Source of the DNA: JANNOG01 sp031398915
GTDB lineage: Bacteria; Actinomycetota; Actinomycetes; Actinomycetales; JBBAYJ01
Direction: 5' to 3'
DNA: 64,000 nucleotides
NCBI GenBank assembly: GCA_031398915.1
Contig: JANNOG010000075.1
Span: 9,605 to 73,604 of the forward strand
Shown here: positions 16,503-25,917 of the stretch, piece by piece
How positions within the stretch are numbered: position 1 is the stretch's first letter
How the letters are laid out: every line of letters starts with the position of its first letter
Made by a program: the position numbers and the translations under genes
The notes under the pieces: generated by a model
Databases searched by the model: none
Told to the model about the DNA's origin: nothing
Seen by the model: the letters and a program-made list of their open reading frames with translations, nothing else

Positions 16503-18152
16503 ATGAGCGAACACGAGACGCACACCGGTGAGGGCCACTCCGCCGACCACTCCGAGGGACACGCCGCCGGACACTTCGAGCGGCATTGCGACGTCGCGGT
16601 GATCGGTGGGTCGGCCGCCGGTCTGGCCGCAGCCCTGCAGCTGGGTCGCCAGCGCCGGTCGGTCATCGTCGTCGACGCCGGCCACCCGCGAAATGCGCCG
16701 GCCGCCCATATGCACAGCTACCTCGGCCACGAAGGCCTACCACCTGCCGAACTCGCCAGGATCGCCCGCGAGGAGGTCCGGAGCTACGGCGGAGAAGTAC
16801 TGGCTGCCTCGGCGACCGATGTGACACGTACTCCCGAGGGGAGCTTCCGGGTCGCACTCACCGGTGGTCACTCCATCGTGGCCCGTCGGGTGCTTGCCGC
16901 GACCGGGCTGGTCGACCTGCTGCCCGAGATCGACGGGCTGACCGAGCACTGGGGCCGCGACGTCATCCACTGCCCGTTCTGCCACGGTTACGAGGTCCGC
17001 GACCTGCGCGTCGTCCAGATCGTCACCCATCCCATGGGCCTGCACTCGGCCTCGCTGTTCCGCCAGCTGACTGCCCACCTCATCGTGGTTCTGCACGGTG
17101 ACGTCAGCAAGGACCTTCCGGAGGTCCACGCGCTGGTCGCGGCCGGGGTCGACGTCGTCCAGGCACGCGTGCAACGCATAGAGACCGACGACGAGGGGCG
17201 CGTCACGTCGGTCGAGCTGGTGGGAGGTGATCGGATCGTTGCCGACGCCGTCGTGGTGGGAGGCCGATTCCGCCCCCGCGCTGATGTGCTCGCATCGCTC
17301 GGAATCACACCGGTCGAGCATTCGACCGGGCTGGGGGAGGTCGTCCAGATCGACCCGACCGGGCAGACGACGGTCCCCGGGCTGTATGCCGCAGGCAACG
17401 TCACCGACCCCAGCCAGCAGGTTCTGCAGGCCGCAGCCGACGGCTCCCGGATCGGCGCCATGATCAGCGTCAGCCTGGCCCGCGAGGACGTTGCGGCGGC
17501 GGCCCGGCCGTCGGCCAACCAGGCCGACTGGGAACGCCGCTACAGCGGGGACCGGATGTGGAGCGGCAACCCGAACGGCACCCTCGTCCACGAGATCACG
17601 GGTCTGGCCCCGGGGCGGGCGCTGGATGTCGGTGCCGGCGAGGGCGGCGACGCGGTCTGGCTCGCCGAGCAGGGCTGGCTGGTGACGGCCTCGGACATCT
17701 CCGAGCGGGCAGTCGTGGGCATCGCCCGGCTGGCCGGCGAGAAGAACCTGGCGATCACGAGCCTGCAGGCCGACGCCAACGCCTACCGACCCTTCGCCAC
17801 CGGAGGATTCGACCTGGTCTCGGCGCAGTACGCGTCGATCCCACGCACACCCGACGGCCGGGCAGTCGCCAACCTCCTCGACGCCGTCGCCCCCGGGGGA
17901 ACGCTGCTCGTCGTCGGCCACGATCTCGAGCCCATGCGGGCTGTGACCGACGCCGAGCAGCACAGCCGACCGTTCGACCCTGACGCCTTCGTTCGGGTCG
18001 ACGACGTCGTCGCGGCCATCGCCGACTCCCCGGAGTGGCACATCGAGGCCCGCGACACGCGCCCGCGCCCGCCAGGCGCTGCGACCGCCGCACATCACGC
18101 CAACGACGTCGTCCTGCGGGCCCGGCGCCGGGCTGAAGCGCTGAATCGGTGA
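16503..18152 (+). CDS. Fused FAD-dependent thioredoxin-reductase-like oxidoreductase and SAM-dependent methyltransferase
   Basis: A 549-residue two-domain protein. Residues 1-27 are His-rich. Residues 28-330 form a low-molecular-weight thioredoxin-reductase-like flavoprotein: FAD motif VAVIGGSAAGLAAALQLGRQ, redox motif HCPFCHGYE and the closing VPGLYAAGNVTD. The CPFCHGYE form resembles dithiol oxidases of the GliT/HlmI/DepH type more than CATC-type thioredoxin reductases. Residues 345-545 form a class I methyltransferase: WERRYSGDRMWSGNPNGTLV, the SAM loop LDVGAGEGGDAVWLAEQGW and FDLVSAQYASIP. The start is ATG 16503. Control by the divergent XRE-cupin regulator is likely. A role in oxidising and S-methylating reactive thiols is inference. 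Confidence 0.88.
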   Translation: MSEHETHTGEGHSADHSEGHAAGHFERHCDVAVIGGSAAGLAAALQLGRQRRSVIVVDAGHPRNAPAAHMHSYLGHEGLPPAELARIAREEVRSYGGEVLAASATDVTRTPEGSFRVALTGGHSIVARRVLAATGLVDLLPEIDGLTEHWGRDVIHCPFCHGYEVRDLRVVQIVTHPMGLHSASLFRQLTAHLIVVLHGDVSKDLPEVHALVAAGVDVVQARVQRIETDDEGRVTSVELVGGDRIVADAVVVGGRFRPRADVLASLGITPVEHSTGLGEVVQIDPTGQTTVPGLYAAGNVTDPSQQVLQAAADGSRIGAMISVSLAREDVAAAARPSANQADWERRYSGDRMWSGNPNGTLVHEITGLAPGRALDVGAGEGGDAVWLAEQGWLVTASDISERAVVGIARLAGEKNLAITSLQADANAYRPFATGGFDLVSAQYASIPRTPDGRAVANLLDAVAPGGTLLVVGHDLEPMRAVTDAEQHSRPFDPDAFVRVDDVVAAIADSPEWHIEARDTRPRPPGAATAAHHANDVVLRARRRAEALNR

Positions 18153-18391
18153 CCGAATACGGCGCGATATGGGATTTACCTCTATCTGGAATCACACCCC
18201 GGGCGAGCCTGCCACAGACAGCTTCCGGTGAGACCCTCGGATCCTGGTGGGGCGACACCGGCCAACCCGAAGCGGTGCGCACGTACGCCGAGCAGACCGG
18301 CGCCGTCCGACGGGCTGCCGCCGCCTCGGGTACGTCGCGGTCGGACTGGGTGCGCCACGTCCTCGACGCCGCTGCCCGCAACGCCGGCTGA
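18149..18391 (+). CDS. Small hypothetical protein, 80 aa
   Basis: A GTG start overlaps the stop of the flavoprotein/methyltransferase gene (GTGA), suggesting coupling. The second half of the frame has strongly G/C-rich third positions, as real genes here do, while the first 20 codons (ATA, TTA, CTA, TCT) do not. The protein has no recognised domain; the end (SGTSRSDWVRHVLDAAARNA) looks like an amphipathic helix. It may be real, or a chance frame in the 420-bp gap before the next gene. Nothing else is visible in 18392-18572 except the ribosome-binding site of the next gene. Confidence 0.4.
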   Translation: MTEYGAIWDLPLSGITPRASLPQTASGETLGSWWGDTGQPEAVRTYAEQTGAVRRAAAASGTSRSDWVRHVLDAAARNAG

Positions 18392-18572
18392 ACCCCTTCG
18401 GCACTCGGGCCGCCGACGTTCACGGTGCCGCTCGCTCAGCGGGTCGGTCGCGCGAAACGGATCGCTGCTGCGCCCAACGGATAGCCACCCCTGACTGCCA
18501 AACCTAGCGTTCCGGCAACTGAGCGGCATTCAGCCGTTCGCGCACCCTGGATACCTCGCCGGAGGAGCCGTC

Positions 18573-20093
18573 ATGAGGATAGCCATCGTCGGGGCCGGAT
18601 TCGCCGGTCTCGCCACTGCCAAGGTTCTGCTGCAGAGCGGATTCGACGTCACCGTCTTCGAAAAGGCTCCCGACGTCGGCGGGGTATGGAGCCGCACCCG
18701 TCGTTATCCGGGACTGACCACTCAGAACAACAAGGGCACGTATCACCTGTCCGACCTTCCGATGCCCCGCGACTATCCCGAGTGGCCGAGCGGGCAGCAG
18801 GTCCAGGCCTACCTCGAGACCTATGCCGACAAGTTCGAGCTGATGCGACACGTCCACCTGGAGACCGAGGTGGTCAGCGCCGATCTGGTGGACGGCGAGT
18901 CTGCCTGGGAGGTCACCTCGCGGCGCGTGGGAGGCGAGGCGGAGAAGGCTCGATTCGATCACCTGGTGGTCGCCAACGGCATCTACTCCACACCTCTGAT
19001 CCCACCATTCCGTGGCCTGGACTCCTTTACCGCGGCGGGCGGCAGGGTGATGGCGGCGAACGAATTGCACGATCCCGAGGACGCCCGCGGTAAGCACGTT
19101 CTCATCGTGGGATACGGGAAGTCGTCATGCGACGTGTCGATCCCGGTGAGTGACGTGGCGGCCTCGACCGACCTGGTCGCTCGCGAATTGCTGTGGAAGA
19201 TGCCGAAGAAGGTCGGCAACGTCCTGAACTACAAATACCTCATGCTCACCCGGCTCGGCGAGGCACTCTTCCGATACATCTCACCGAAGGGGTTCGAGCG
19301 GTTCCTGCACGGCCCGGGAAACCCGGTGCGCAAGAACATGCTCGGCAGCGTCCAGTCGGTCGCGACCAAGCAACTCAAGCTCCGTGAGCTTCAACTCGTC
19401 CCGCACGGCACGTTCGAGGACATCGCCCGCAGCACCGTGAGCCTCGCCACGGACGGCTTCTACGAGCGGGTCGAGAACGGCACGATCACCGTCCACCGCG
19501 ACCAGGTCGTCGACGAACTGTCCGTCGACGCGGACGGCCGAACCGTTGCCCGGCTCAGCGGCGGCGCGACGCTGCCGGCCGACCTCGTCGTCTGCGGCAC
19601 TGGATTCCACCAGCAGGTTCCGTTCCTCGACCCGAAGCTGCACGCGCGACTCGAGGACGACAAGGGCAACTTCCGGCTGTACCGGCAGATCCTGCCGCTC
19701 GACGTTCCACGCCTGACGTTCGCCGGCTACAACTCGTCGTTCTTCAGCCCGCTCAGCGCCGAGATGGCGGCCGTGTGGATCGCCGCGCACCTGCGTGGTG
19801 GCCTGTCGTTGCCGCCGAAGGCCGAGATGGCCGAGCACGTGAGCACACGCTTGGAGTGGATGACCGAGCGGACCCAGGGCCAGCACGCCCGGGGGACCAA
19901 CATCATCCCGTTCTCGATGCACAACATCGACGAGGTACTGGACGAGTTGGGGCTGAACCTCCCGGCGGCGACACGAGCGGGGCAGTGGCTGATGCCGGTC
20001 GACCCGCGGGCATACCGCAAGGTCACACCCACGATGATCGAGCGGACGAAGGGGACGGCGGAGCGCGCCCTGTCCGTCGCCGCGCCACGATGA
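18573..20093 (+). CDS. Flavin-containing monooxygenase family protein
   Basis: A 506-residue flavoprotein. The FAD-binding motif is at the N-terminus (IVGAGFAGLATAKVLLQSGF, then VGGVWSRTRRYPGL), and a second dinucleotide motif HVLIVGYGKSSCDVSI lies near residue 180. The late VVCGTGFHQQVPFL matches the ATG-type motif of FMO and Baeyer-Villiger relatives. These enzymes use NADPH and oxygen to oxidise soft nucleophiles or carbonyls; the substrate is unknown. The start ATG has GGAGGAG just upstream. It stands 75 bp before a CrtI-like oxidoreductase gene in the same direction and may share its transcript. Confidence 0.88.
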   Translation: MRIAIVGAGFAGLATAKVLLQSGFDVTVFEKAPDVGGVWSRTRRYPGLTTQNNKGTYHLSDLPMPRDYPEWPSGQQVQAYLETYADKFELMRHVHLETEVVSADLVDGESAWEVTSRRVGGEAEKARFDHLVVANGIYSTPLIPPFRGLDSFTAAGGRVMAANELHDPEDARGKHVLIVGYGKSSCDVSIPVSDVAASTDLVARELLWKMPKKVGNVLNYKYLMLTRLGEALFRYISPKGFERFLHGPGNPVRKNMLGSVQSVATKQLKLRELQLVPHGTFEDIARSTVSLATDGFYERVENGTITVHRDQVVDELSVDADGRTVARLSGGATLPADLVVCGTGFHQQVPFLDPKLHARLEDDKGNFRLYRQILPLDVPRLTFAGYNSSFFSPLSAEMAAVWIAAHLRGGLSLPPKAEMAEHVSTRLEWMTERTQGQHARGTNIIPFSMHNIDEVLDELGLNLPAATRAGQWLMPVDPRAYRKVTPTMIERTKGTAERALSVAAPR

Positions 20094-20167
20094 CGGCGCC
20101 GTGCTGACGAGCCGATACCGCGAGGGGGGCTTGATCCGGTGAGCGCGGGTGTGGGTTCATCGCCTTC

Positions 20168-21842
20168 ATGAACGCGGATGTCGTCGTCATCGGGGCCGGG
20201 CACCAGGGGTTGGTCGCGGCCGTCACTCTCGCCGAGGCGGGCCTCGACGTGGTGGTCGTGGAGCGCGCCGACCGGCCCGGAGGTGCCATCGCCAGCGGTG
20301 ACGCCACCGGTACCGGCGCCACTCACGACCTGTGGGCCAGCAACATGAACCTGTTCCTGGGCTCGCCGTTCTTCGGCGCCCACGCCGCGGACCTCGCGGC
20401 CAAGGGCTTGGAGTTCGTGGCCTCGGATCAGCCGTACGCCTCGGCCTTTCCGGACGGCACGAGCGTGCGGGTCGACCGGGACCGGGCCGCCACCGAGGCC
20501 ATGTGGGCTGATCACGATCCCCGCGACCTCGATGGCTGGCGGCAGCTGGAGGCGCTGTTCGACGACTTCACGGCGGCCTACTTCCCGTTGTACGGCAACC
20601 CGATCGGCACTCCGGCCGGGCTGGCCGGAGCCTGGCCGGTGTACCGGCGGCGGGGGATGGCCGGCAGCGCCGAACTGCTCCAGATCCTGCTGTCGACGAC
20701 CCGGGGTCTGGCGCAGCGCTACTTCTCGTCCCCCGAGGCCGCCTCGCTGCTGGCGGCCTGGGGGATGCACCTGGACTACGCGCCCGACGTGGCGGGTGGG
20801 GCGACCTTCCCGCTGCTCGAGTGCTTCCTCGACCAGCGCAACGGCATGGCGCTGGTTCGCGGCGGTGCCGGGCGCCTACCGCAGGCGATGGCGGACCTGC
20901 TGGTCGACCGAGGCGGCACGCTGCGGCTCGGGGCACCGGTGGAGCGGGTCGACGTGACCGCGTCGGGCGCGACCGGTGTCCTGCTGGCCGACGGGAGCCG
21001 GATCGGTGCCCGGGTCGGGGTTCTCAGCACGGTGGTGCTGCCCGTCCTGGTCCGGGACCTGCTGGCCCCGGAAGTCGTGCCACCGGGGGTCCGTGACACT
21101 GCGGGGCGCTACCGGTTCGGGCCCGGGACGGCGATGGTCCACCTGGTGCTGGACGGGCCCCTGCCGTGGGCCGACGCTCGGTTGGCCGACTACAGCTACG
21201 TCCACCTGGGTCCCTACCTGGACGATATGGCCCGCACCTACCAGCAGGCACTCGCCGGCGTGGTCCCGGACGAACCGCTGCTGGTGGTCGGCCAGACGTC
21301 GACGGTCGATCCGACCCGGGCACCCGAGGGCCGCCACGTCGTCTGGGTCCAGGCGCGGATGTATCCGGGCCGAATCCTCGGCGACGCGGGGGCGACCGGG
21401 TCCCGCGATCTCAGTGACCTGTCGTGGGACGAGGCCGGTCCGGTGCTCCGCGACCGGATCGTGGCCAAGATCGAACGCCATGCGCCGGGCACCTCCGCCC
21501 GGGTGGTCGCGTCGGCGGTGATGACGCCCGCCGATCTGGCGGCCGCCAACCCCAATCTGGTCGGCGGAGACTCGGTGGCAGGCAGCCACCAACTGGACCA
21601 GTTCCTGCTGCGCCCCGGGCCTGGACGGGGCCCGTTACCGCAGCGGGATCCCGCGCCTCTACCTGGCCGGGGCGGGCACATGGCCGGGGGCCGGGGTCAA
21701 CGCGATCAGCGGTGAGTTGGCGGCCCGACGGATCCTGCGCGACCACAGGGGAGCCGGCGGGGAAGCACGCGAACAAGCACTATTGACATTTGATCAGATT
21801 CGCCACAGGCTAACCCGCACCCCGACCCGAGCGATGTCATGA
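20168..21842 (+). pseudogene. CrtI/PYROXD2-like FAD oxidoreductase, frameshifted near its 3' end
   Basis: An NAD(P)/FAD-dependent amine oxidase-like protein beginning VVVIGAGHQGLVAAVTLAEA. The frame is intact to about codon 482 (GGDSVAGSHQLDQFLL), then becomes nonsense and stops at 21715. In the frame one base on, the family C-terminus resumes at 21618: YRSGIPRLYLAGAGTWPGAG, then VNAISGELAARRIL, running to a stop at 21840-21842. One extra base in the C/G run at 21613-21619 explains this. It may be a real mutation or a sequencing error. The intact paralogue at 28539-30176 has the equivalent ending. If corrected, the product would be about 557 residues. Confidence 0.85.
21783..21798. promoter_or_regulatory. 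Putative GntR operator, site A (before the Mo-hydroxylase operon)
   Basis: TTGACATTTGATCAGA is centred on the palindrome TGATCA (21791-21796), 103 bp before the first Mo-hydroxylase gene. The identical 16 bases occur in reverse orientation at 35549-35564, and the perfect palindrome GTTTGATCAAAC stands at 27404-27415. The TTGACA part could also serve as a -35 element; no convincing -10 follows. It overlaps the restored 3' end of the frameshifted gene. Confidence 0.7.
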
Positions 21843-21900
21843 CGTCGCCTCGACGGGTGCTGCCAGTCGCCTCTGGTCCTGACGTCCTGCAGGAGGCCAC

Positions 21901-22794
21901 ATGATCCCCCCACCGTTCCGCTACTTCCGGCCCGCGTCCGCCGCGGAGGCGGCCCTCGCCCTCGACGACGAGCCCGGCGCGGCTGTCCTCGGTGGCGGCC
22001 AGACCCTCATCAACGCCCTCAAGCTCGACCTGGTGAGCCCGTCCCTGCTGGTGGACGTGTCGGGACTCGACGAGTTACGCGGTGTGCGCGTGACAGACGC
22101 CGAGGTCTGGATCGGGGCCGCCGCGACATATGCGGAGCTGGCCGCCGACCCCGAACTCCAGGCGACGGTGCCCTGGCTGGCGGCGACCTCCGGCAGGCTC
22201 GTCGACCGCCAGGTGCGCAACCGCGGGACGATCGCCGGCAACTGCTGCCTGAACGACCCGTCCAGCAACTTCCCGCCCCTGCTCGCCGCGCTGGACGCCT
22301 CGTTCGACCTGCTGGGCGTCGGCGGCTCGCGGACCGTGCACTCGGACGACTTCTTCCTGGGCACGCTGATCACCGAGGCGGCACTCTCGCGCAGCGTCGT
22401 GACCGGTATCCGGGTCCCGCGCCCCCGGACCGGCACGCACATGGCCGAGCGGGCTGTCCTGGTCGGCGCCGACTCGTGGGCGATCGCACGTGCGGTGGTA
22501 CGCCTCGATGTCGACGGCAGCGGTGCCGACGCGGTTGTCGTGGGGGCCCGCGTGCGACTGGGGTGCGTGTTCGGGGCGCCGCTGGCGCTGCCGGCGGTCG
22601 AGGCGGCACTCGTCGGGCGCGCCGTGACGGCGGACCTGTCCTCGCTGGCGGCTGAGGCGGTGGCCGGTGAGGACGCCGAGTTCATGGGCGACATCCACGG
22701 TTCCGCCGAGTATCGCCGTCACCTCGCGACGGTGCAGGTCAAGCGGGCGGTCGACGACGTGGTGGACGACATCCTGGAAGGAGCGGACGCATGA
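21901..22794 (+). CDS. Molybdenum hydroxylase FAD-binding (medium) subunit, CoxM/CutM-type
   Basis: A 297-residue FAD-binding subunit of a xanthine oxidase-family enzyme. The PCMH-type FAD motifs are present: AVLGGGQTLINALKLDLVSP near residue 30, and RNRGTIAGNCCLNDPSSNFP near residue 105. The chain ends in a CO dehydrogenase flavoprotein C-terminal-type domain containing YRRHLATVQVKRA. It passes electrons from the Fe-S clusters of the small subunit to its acceptor. The ATG has AGGAGG upstream. The stop overlaps the small-subunit start (ATGA). It opens transcription unit 1 of the catabolic locus. Confidence 0.94.
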   Translation: MIPPPFRYFRPASAAEAALALDDEPGAAVLGGGQTLINALKLDLVSPSLLVDVSGLDELRGVRVTDAEVWIGAAATYAELAADPELQATVPWLAATSGRLVDRQVRNRGTIAGNCCLNDPSSNFPPLLAALDASFDLLGVGGSRTVHSDDFFLGTLITEAALSRSVVTGIRVPRPRTGTHMAERAVLVGADSWAIARAVVRLDVDGSGADAVVVGARVRLGCVFGAPLALPAVEAALVGRAVTADLSSLAAEAVAGEDAEFMGDIHGSAEYRRHLATVQVKRAVDDVVDDILEGADA

Positions 22795-23462
22795 CGGACA
22801 CGGTGAGCCCGGACATGGCGAATCGGGACACGGGTGACGGCACGGCGAGCCAGGGCACGGCGGGCAACGACGTGCGCGCCCGGGTACGCGCGGCGATGAC
22901 CGGCCCGGACGTGGTCGCCGTCACCGCACGCGTCGACGGCCGGCAGATCGAGGGCCAGGTGCCCGCCCGACGCCTGCTGGTCCATTGGCTGCGCGACTCC
23001 GGACGGCGCGGGCCCAAGGTGGGCTGCGACTCGGGCAACTGTGGCGCCTGCACGGTCCAGCTGGACGGCCGGATCGTGAAGTCCTGCATGGTCCTCGCAG
23101 TCCAGGCCGACGGGGCGGACATCCGGACCGCCGCCGACCTCACCGAGGAGGACGGCGGGCTCAACCCCCTCCAGCAGTCCTTCAAGGACTTCCACGCCCT
23201 GCAGTGCGGATACTGCACGTCGGGCATGCTCATGACGGCGGCCGACTTCCTGGCCTCGGGCGAGCCGGTCGAGGAACAGCCGGTCCGCCGCGCGCTCAAG
23301 GGCAACATCTGCCGGTGCACCGGCTACGAGAACATCGTCCGGGCGGTCATGGCCGCCGGCGGCGCCGCGGTGGTCCAGCCGCACGGGCGCGGCGCCCGGA
23401 TCGACGCCGACGGCACCGTCGCCGACACCCGCTCCGACGTCGACACCGAGGGGAGCCACTGA
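22791..23462 (+). CDS. Molybdenum hydroxylase 2Fe-2S (small) subunit, CoxS-type
   Basis: A 223-residue iron-sulfur subunit. The plant-type ferredoxin cluster is bound by GCDSGNCGACTVQLDG and a later Cys in KSCMVLA; the second cluster by LQCGYCTSGM and NICRCTGYENIVRAV. All eight Cys expected for two [2Fe-2S] clusters can be counted. About 45 residues precede the ferredoxin fold, more than usual, and a hydrophilic tail of 30 residues follows it. Genes for medium, small and large subunits are consecutive and coupled, in the CoxMSL order. Confidence 0.94.
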   Translation: MTDTVSPDMANRDTGDGTASQGTAGNDVRARVRAAMTGPDVVAVTARVDGRQIEGQVPARRLLVHWLRDSGRRGPKVGCDSGNCGACTVQLDGRIVKSCMVLAVQADGADIRTAADLTEEDGGLNPLQQSFKDFHALQCGYCTSGMLMTAADFLASGEPVEEQPVRRALKGNICRCTGYENIVRAVMAAGGAAVVQPHGRGARIDADGTVADTRSDVDTEGSH

Positions 23463-23463
23463 C

Positions 23464-25917
23464 ATGACACAGACGACCAGCGACACCTCGACGGCGACCA
23501 CGTCCTGGACCGGGCAGTCCGTGCCGCGGATCGAGGACGACCGGCTGCTCAAGGCCAACGGCGAGTTCGGCGACGACACTCCGATCCACGGCCTCGCCTA
23601 CGTCCACTTCGTCCGCTCTCCGTATGCGCACGCCCGAATCACGTCCATCGACGTGACCGGTTGCGACGAGATCCCCGGCTATGTCGGGTGCCTGCTGCCG
23701 GACGAGGCCGCGACCCTGACCAATCCGTTCGTCGAGCTCCAGCCCGAGCCGTGGAGCAACGAGGACGATCGCTGCCTCGCCAGCGGGGGCAAGGTCCGCT
23801 ATGCGGGCGAACCCGTGGTCGCCGTCGCCGGCGCCTCCCGTGAGGCGGCACGCGACGCGGCGGCGGCAGTCGTCATCGAGTACGAACAGCTCGACGTGCT
23901 GGTCGACGCGAAGGCCGCGGTGGCCGACGGCGCTCCGGTCCTGCACGAGGCCGTCGGCGGCAATGTCGGCTGGCACGGCGCGTGGGACTGCGGGGACATC
24001 GGGTTCGCCCTGGAGCACGCCGACCATGTCATCGAGGTCGACGAGCTGCACTTCCACCGGTTCTCGGCGACGCCGCTGGAGAACTCGGTCATCACCTGCG
24101 AGTACGACGCCGGGATGGACGTGTTCAAGTTCATCGGCGGCTGCGCGATGCCGCAGTTCACGATCTTCATGATCGGCGCGGCGCTGGGCCACAGCGCCGA
24201 GCGGATCCACGTCGTGTCCAAGGACTTCGGCGGCTCGTTCGGCGTCAAGATCGGCATGTACGTGCCGGCCACCGCCGTCGCCCTGCTGGCCCGCAAGTAC
24301 CGCCGCCCGATGCGCTGGGTCGAGACCCGGACCGAGCATCACTGGATGGGTGGGCACGCGAACGAGCGGACCTTCCTCGACGTGCGGATGGCGATCCAGA
24401 ACGACGGTACGGTCCTGGGCCTGGAGTACCGCTGCCTGGACGACATCGGTGCCTACAGCCGCTACGAGCCGCTCGGCGGCGTCATCTGGAGTCAGGTGGC
24501 GAACGCCTGCTATCAGATCAAGCACCTCAAGGTCGACTACACCACCGTCTACACGAACAAGGGTCCGGTCCACCCGGTCCGCGGGTACTCGCGGATGCAG
24601 CACCTGTGGGTGGTCGAGCGGATGATGGACATCGCCGCCCACAAGCTCGGGTTCGATCCGGTCGAGTTCCGCCTCACGAACTACATCCAGCCGGACCAGT
24701 ACCCGTACACGACGGTCAACGGCTGCGTGTACGACTCCGGCGACCTGCCCCAGAGCCTGAACAAGGTCCTCGACCTCATCGACTACGACAAGATGCGCGC
24801 CCTGCAGGCCGAACGCCGCGGCACCGGTAGGCGGATCGGTATCGGGATCGGTTCGACGCTGGACTCGGGAACCAACAACTTCGGTCAGGCCCGCATCATC
24901 AACGCCTACCTACCGTTCGCCGGCAACACCGAGGGCGGTCTGGTCCGGATGGGCCAGGACGGCAGCATCTACGCCGTCACCGGCGGGGTCGCCTTCGGGC
25001 AGGGTCACGAGACGACGTCGGCGCAGGTCATCGCCGACATGCTGGGCATCACGCCGGGTGAGGTCTTCGTCCACCGTGGCGGCGACTCGTCGCTGTCGGC
25101 CCAGACCGGATTCTCGGGCAGCTACGCCAGCCAGTTCGCCGTGACCGGCATCGGAGCCCTCATCAACGCGACGAAGAAGCTCGTCGACGAGATCAAGACC
25201 GTGGGGGCCGCGATGCTCCAGGCGCCCAAGGACGATCTCGTGCTCGAAGGAGGGTTCGTCAAGGTCGCCTCGGACCACGAGCGGGCGCTGCCCTTCGCCG
25301 CCATCGCGGGCACCGTGTTCTTCGCCCCCGGCGCGCTGCCGGACGACGTCGCCGACGAGGTGAACCTGGTCGGGCGCGCGGTCTACCGAGCGCCGCTGGC
25401 CCTGCCCGACGTCGACAAGAAGTACGGCAACCTCACCCTGACCTACGCCACGCAGGTCCACGCCTGTGTCGTCGAGATCGACGACGAGACCGGCGAGACG
25501 ACCCTGCTGGCCTATGCGATGGTCGACGACTGCGGCACCCCCATCAATCCGATGATCATCGAGGGTCAGGTGCAGGGGGCGACGGTCCACGGGATCGGGG
25601 CAGCCCTGTTCGAGAACTTCGGCTATTCGCCGGAGGGGCAGTTGCTCGGTGGCAACTTCTACGACTACCACGCGCCCACGGCCTACGACCTGCCCACGCT
25701 GCGCTACGGCAGCGTGGTCTCGCCGTCGCCGTTCACGCCGATCGGCGCGAAGGGCATGGGCGAGGGCGGCGGTGCTCCGCAGCACACGGTGTGCGCCGCG
25801 ATCCAGGACGCCCTGGGTGCCGACGCGGGGATGGTGCTGGACAGCCACAACCCGCCCGAGCGTGTCCTCGACCTGGTCAACGGCCAGGGCGCCGAGAGGG
25901 TGAGGGTCCTGCGATGA
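23464..25917 (+). CDS. Molybdenum hydroxylase molybdopterin-binding (large) subunit
   Basis: An 817-residue catalytic subunit of the xanthine oxidase family. It has the two aldehyde oxidase/xanthine dehydrogenase domains, with cofactor-binding segments KDFGGSFGVKIGMYVPA, AVTGGVAFGQGHETTSAQV and the catalytic-glutamate motif IGAKGMGEGGGAP. At the place where CO dehydrogenases carry AYRCSFR (form I) or AYRGAGR (form II) it reads HPVRGYSRMQHLWVVERM. It is therefore not a classical CO dehydrogenase and probably hydroxylates a carbon next to a ring nitrogen or an aldehyde; the substrate is unknown. The gene starts two bases after the small-subunit stop and overlaps the CoxG-like start. Confidence 0.93.
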   Translation: MTQTTSDTSTATTSWTGQSVPRIEDDRLLKANGEFGDDTPIHGLAYVHFVRSPYAHARITSIDVTGCDEIPGYVGCLLPDEAATLTNPFVELQPEPWSNEDDRCLASGGKVRYAGEPVVAVAGASREAARDAAAAVVIEYEQLDVLVDAKAAVADGAPVLHEAVGGNVGWHGAWDCGDIGFALEHADHVIEVDELHFHRFSATPLENSVITCEYDAGMDVFKFIGGCAMPQFTIFMIGAALGHSAERIHVVSKDFGGSFGVKIGMYVPATAVALLARKYRRPMRWVETRTEHHWMGGHANERTFLDVRMAIQNDGTVLGLEYRCLDDIGAYSRYEPLGGVIWSQVANACYQIKHLKVDYTTVYTNKGPVHPVRGYSRMQHLWVVERMMDIAAHKLGFDPVEFRLTNYIQPDQYPYTTVNGCVYDSGDLPQSLNKVLDLIDYDKMRALQAERRGTGRRIGIGIGSTLDSGTNNFGQARIINAYLPFAGNTEGGLVRMGQDGSIYAVTGGVAFGQGHETTSAQVIADMLGITPGEVFVHRGGDSSLSAQTGFSGSYASQFAVTGIGALINATKKLVDEIKTVGAAMLQAPKDDLVLEGGFVKVASDHERALPFAAIAGTVFFAPGALPDDVADEVNLVGRAVYRAPLALPDVDKKYGNLTLTYATQVHACVVEIDDETGETTLLAYAMVDDCGTPINPMIIEGQVQGATVHGIGAALFENFGYSPEGQLLGGNFYDYHAPTAYDLPTLRYGSVVSPSPFTPIGAKGMGEGGGAPQHTVCAAIQDALGADAGMVLDSHNPPERVLDLVNGQGAERVRVLR

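Noticed and set aside
23347..24642. 431-codon minus-strand frame opposite the Mo-hydroxylase genes
   Set aside because: Its composition is that of a reverse-strand shadow in GC-rich DNA, and the plus strand is certain.
23464..25917. Annotation of the Mo hydroxylase as CO dehydrogenase
   Set aside because: The active-site loop lacks AYRCSFR and AYRGAGR, so CO is not supported despite CoxMSLG-like gene order.
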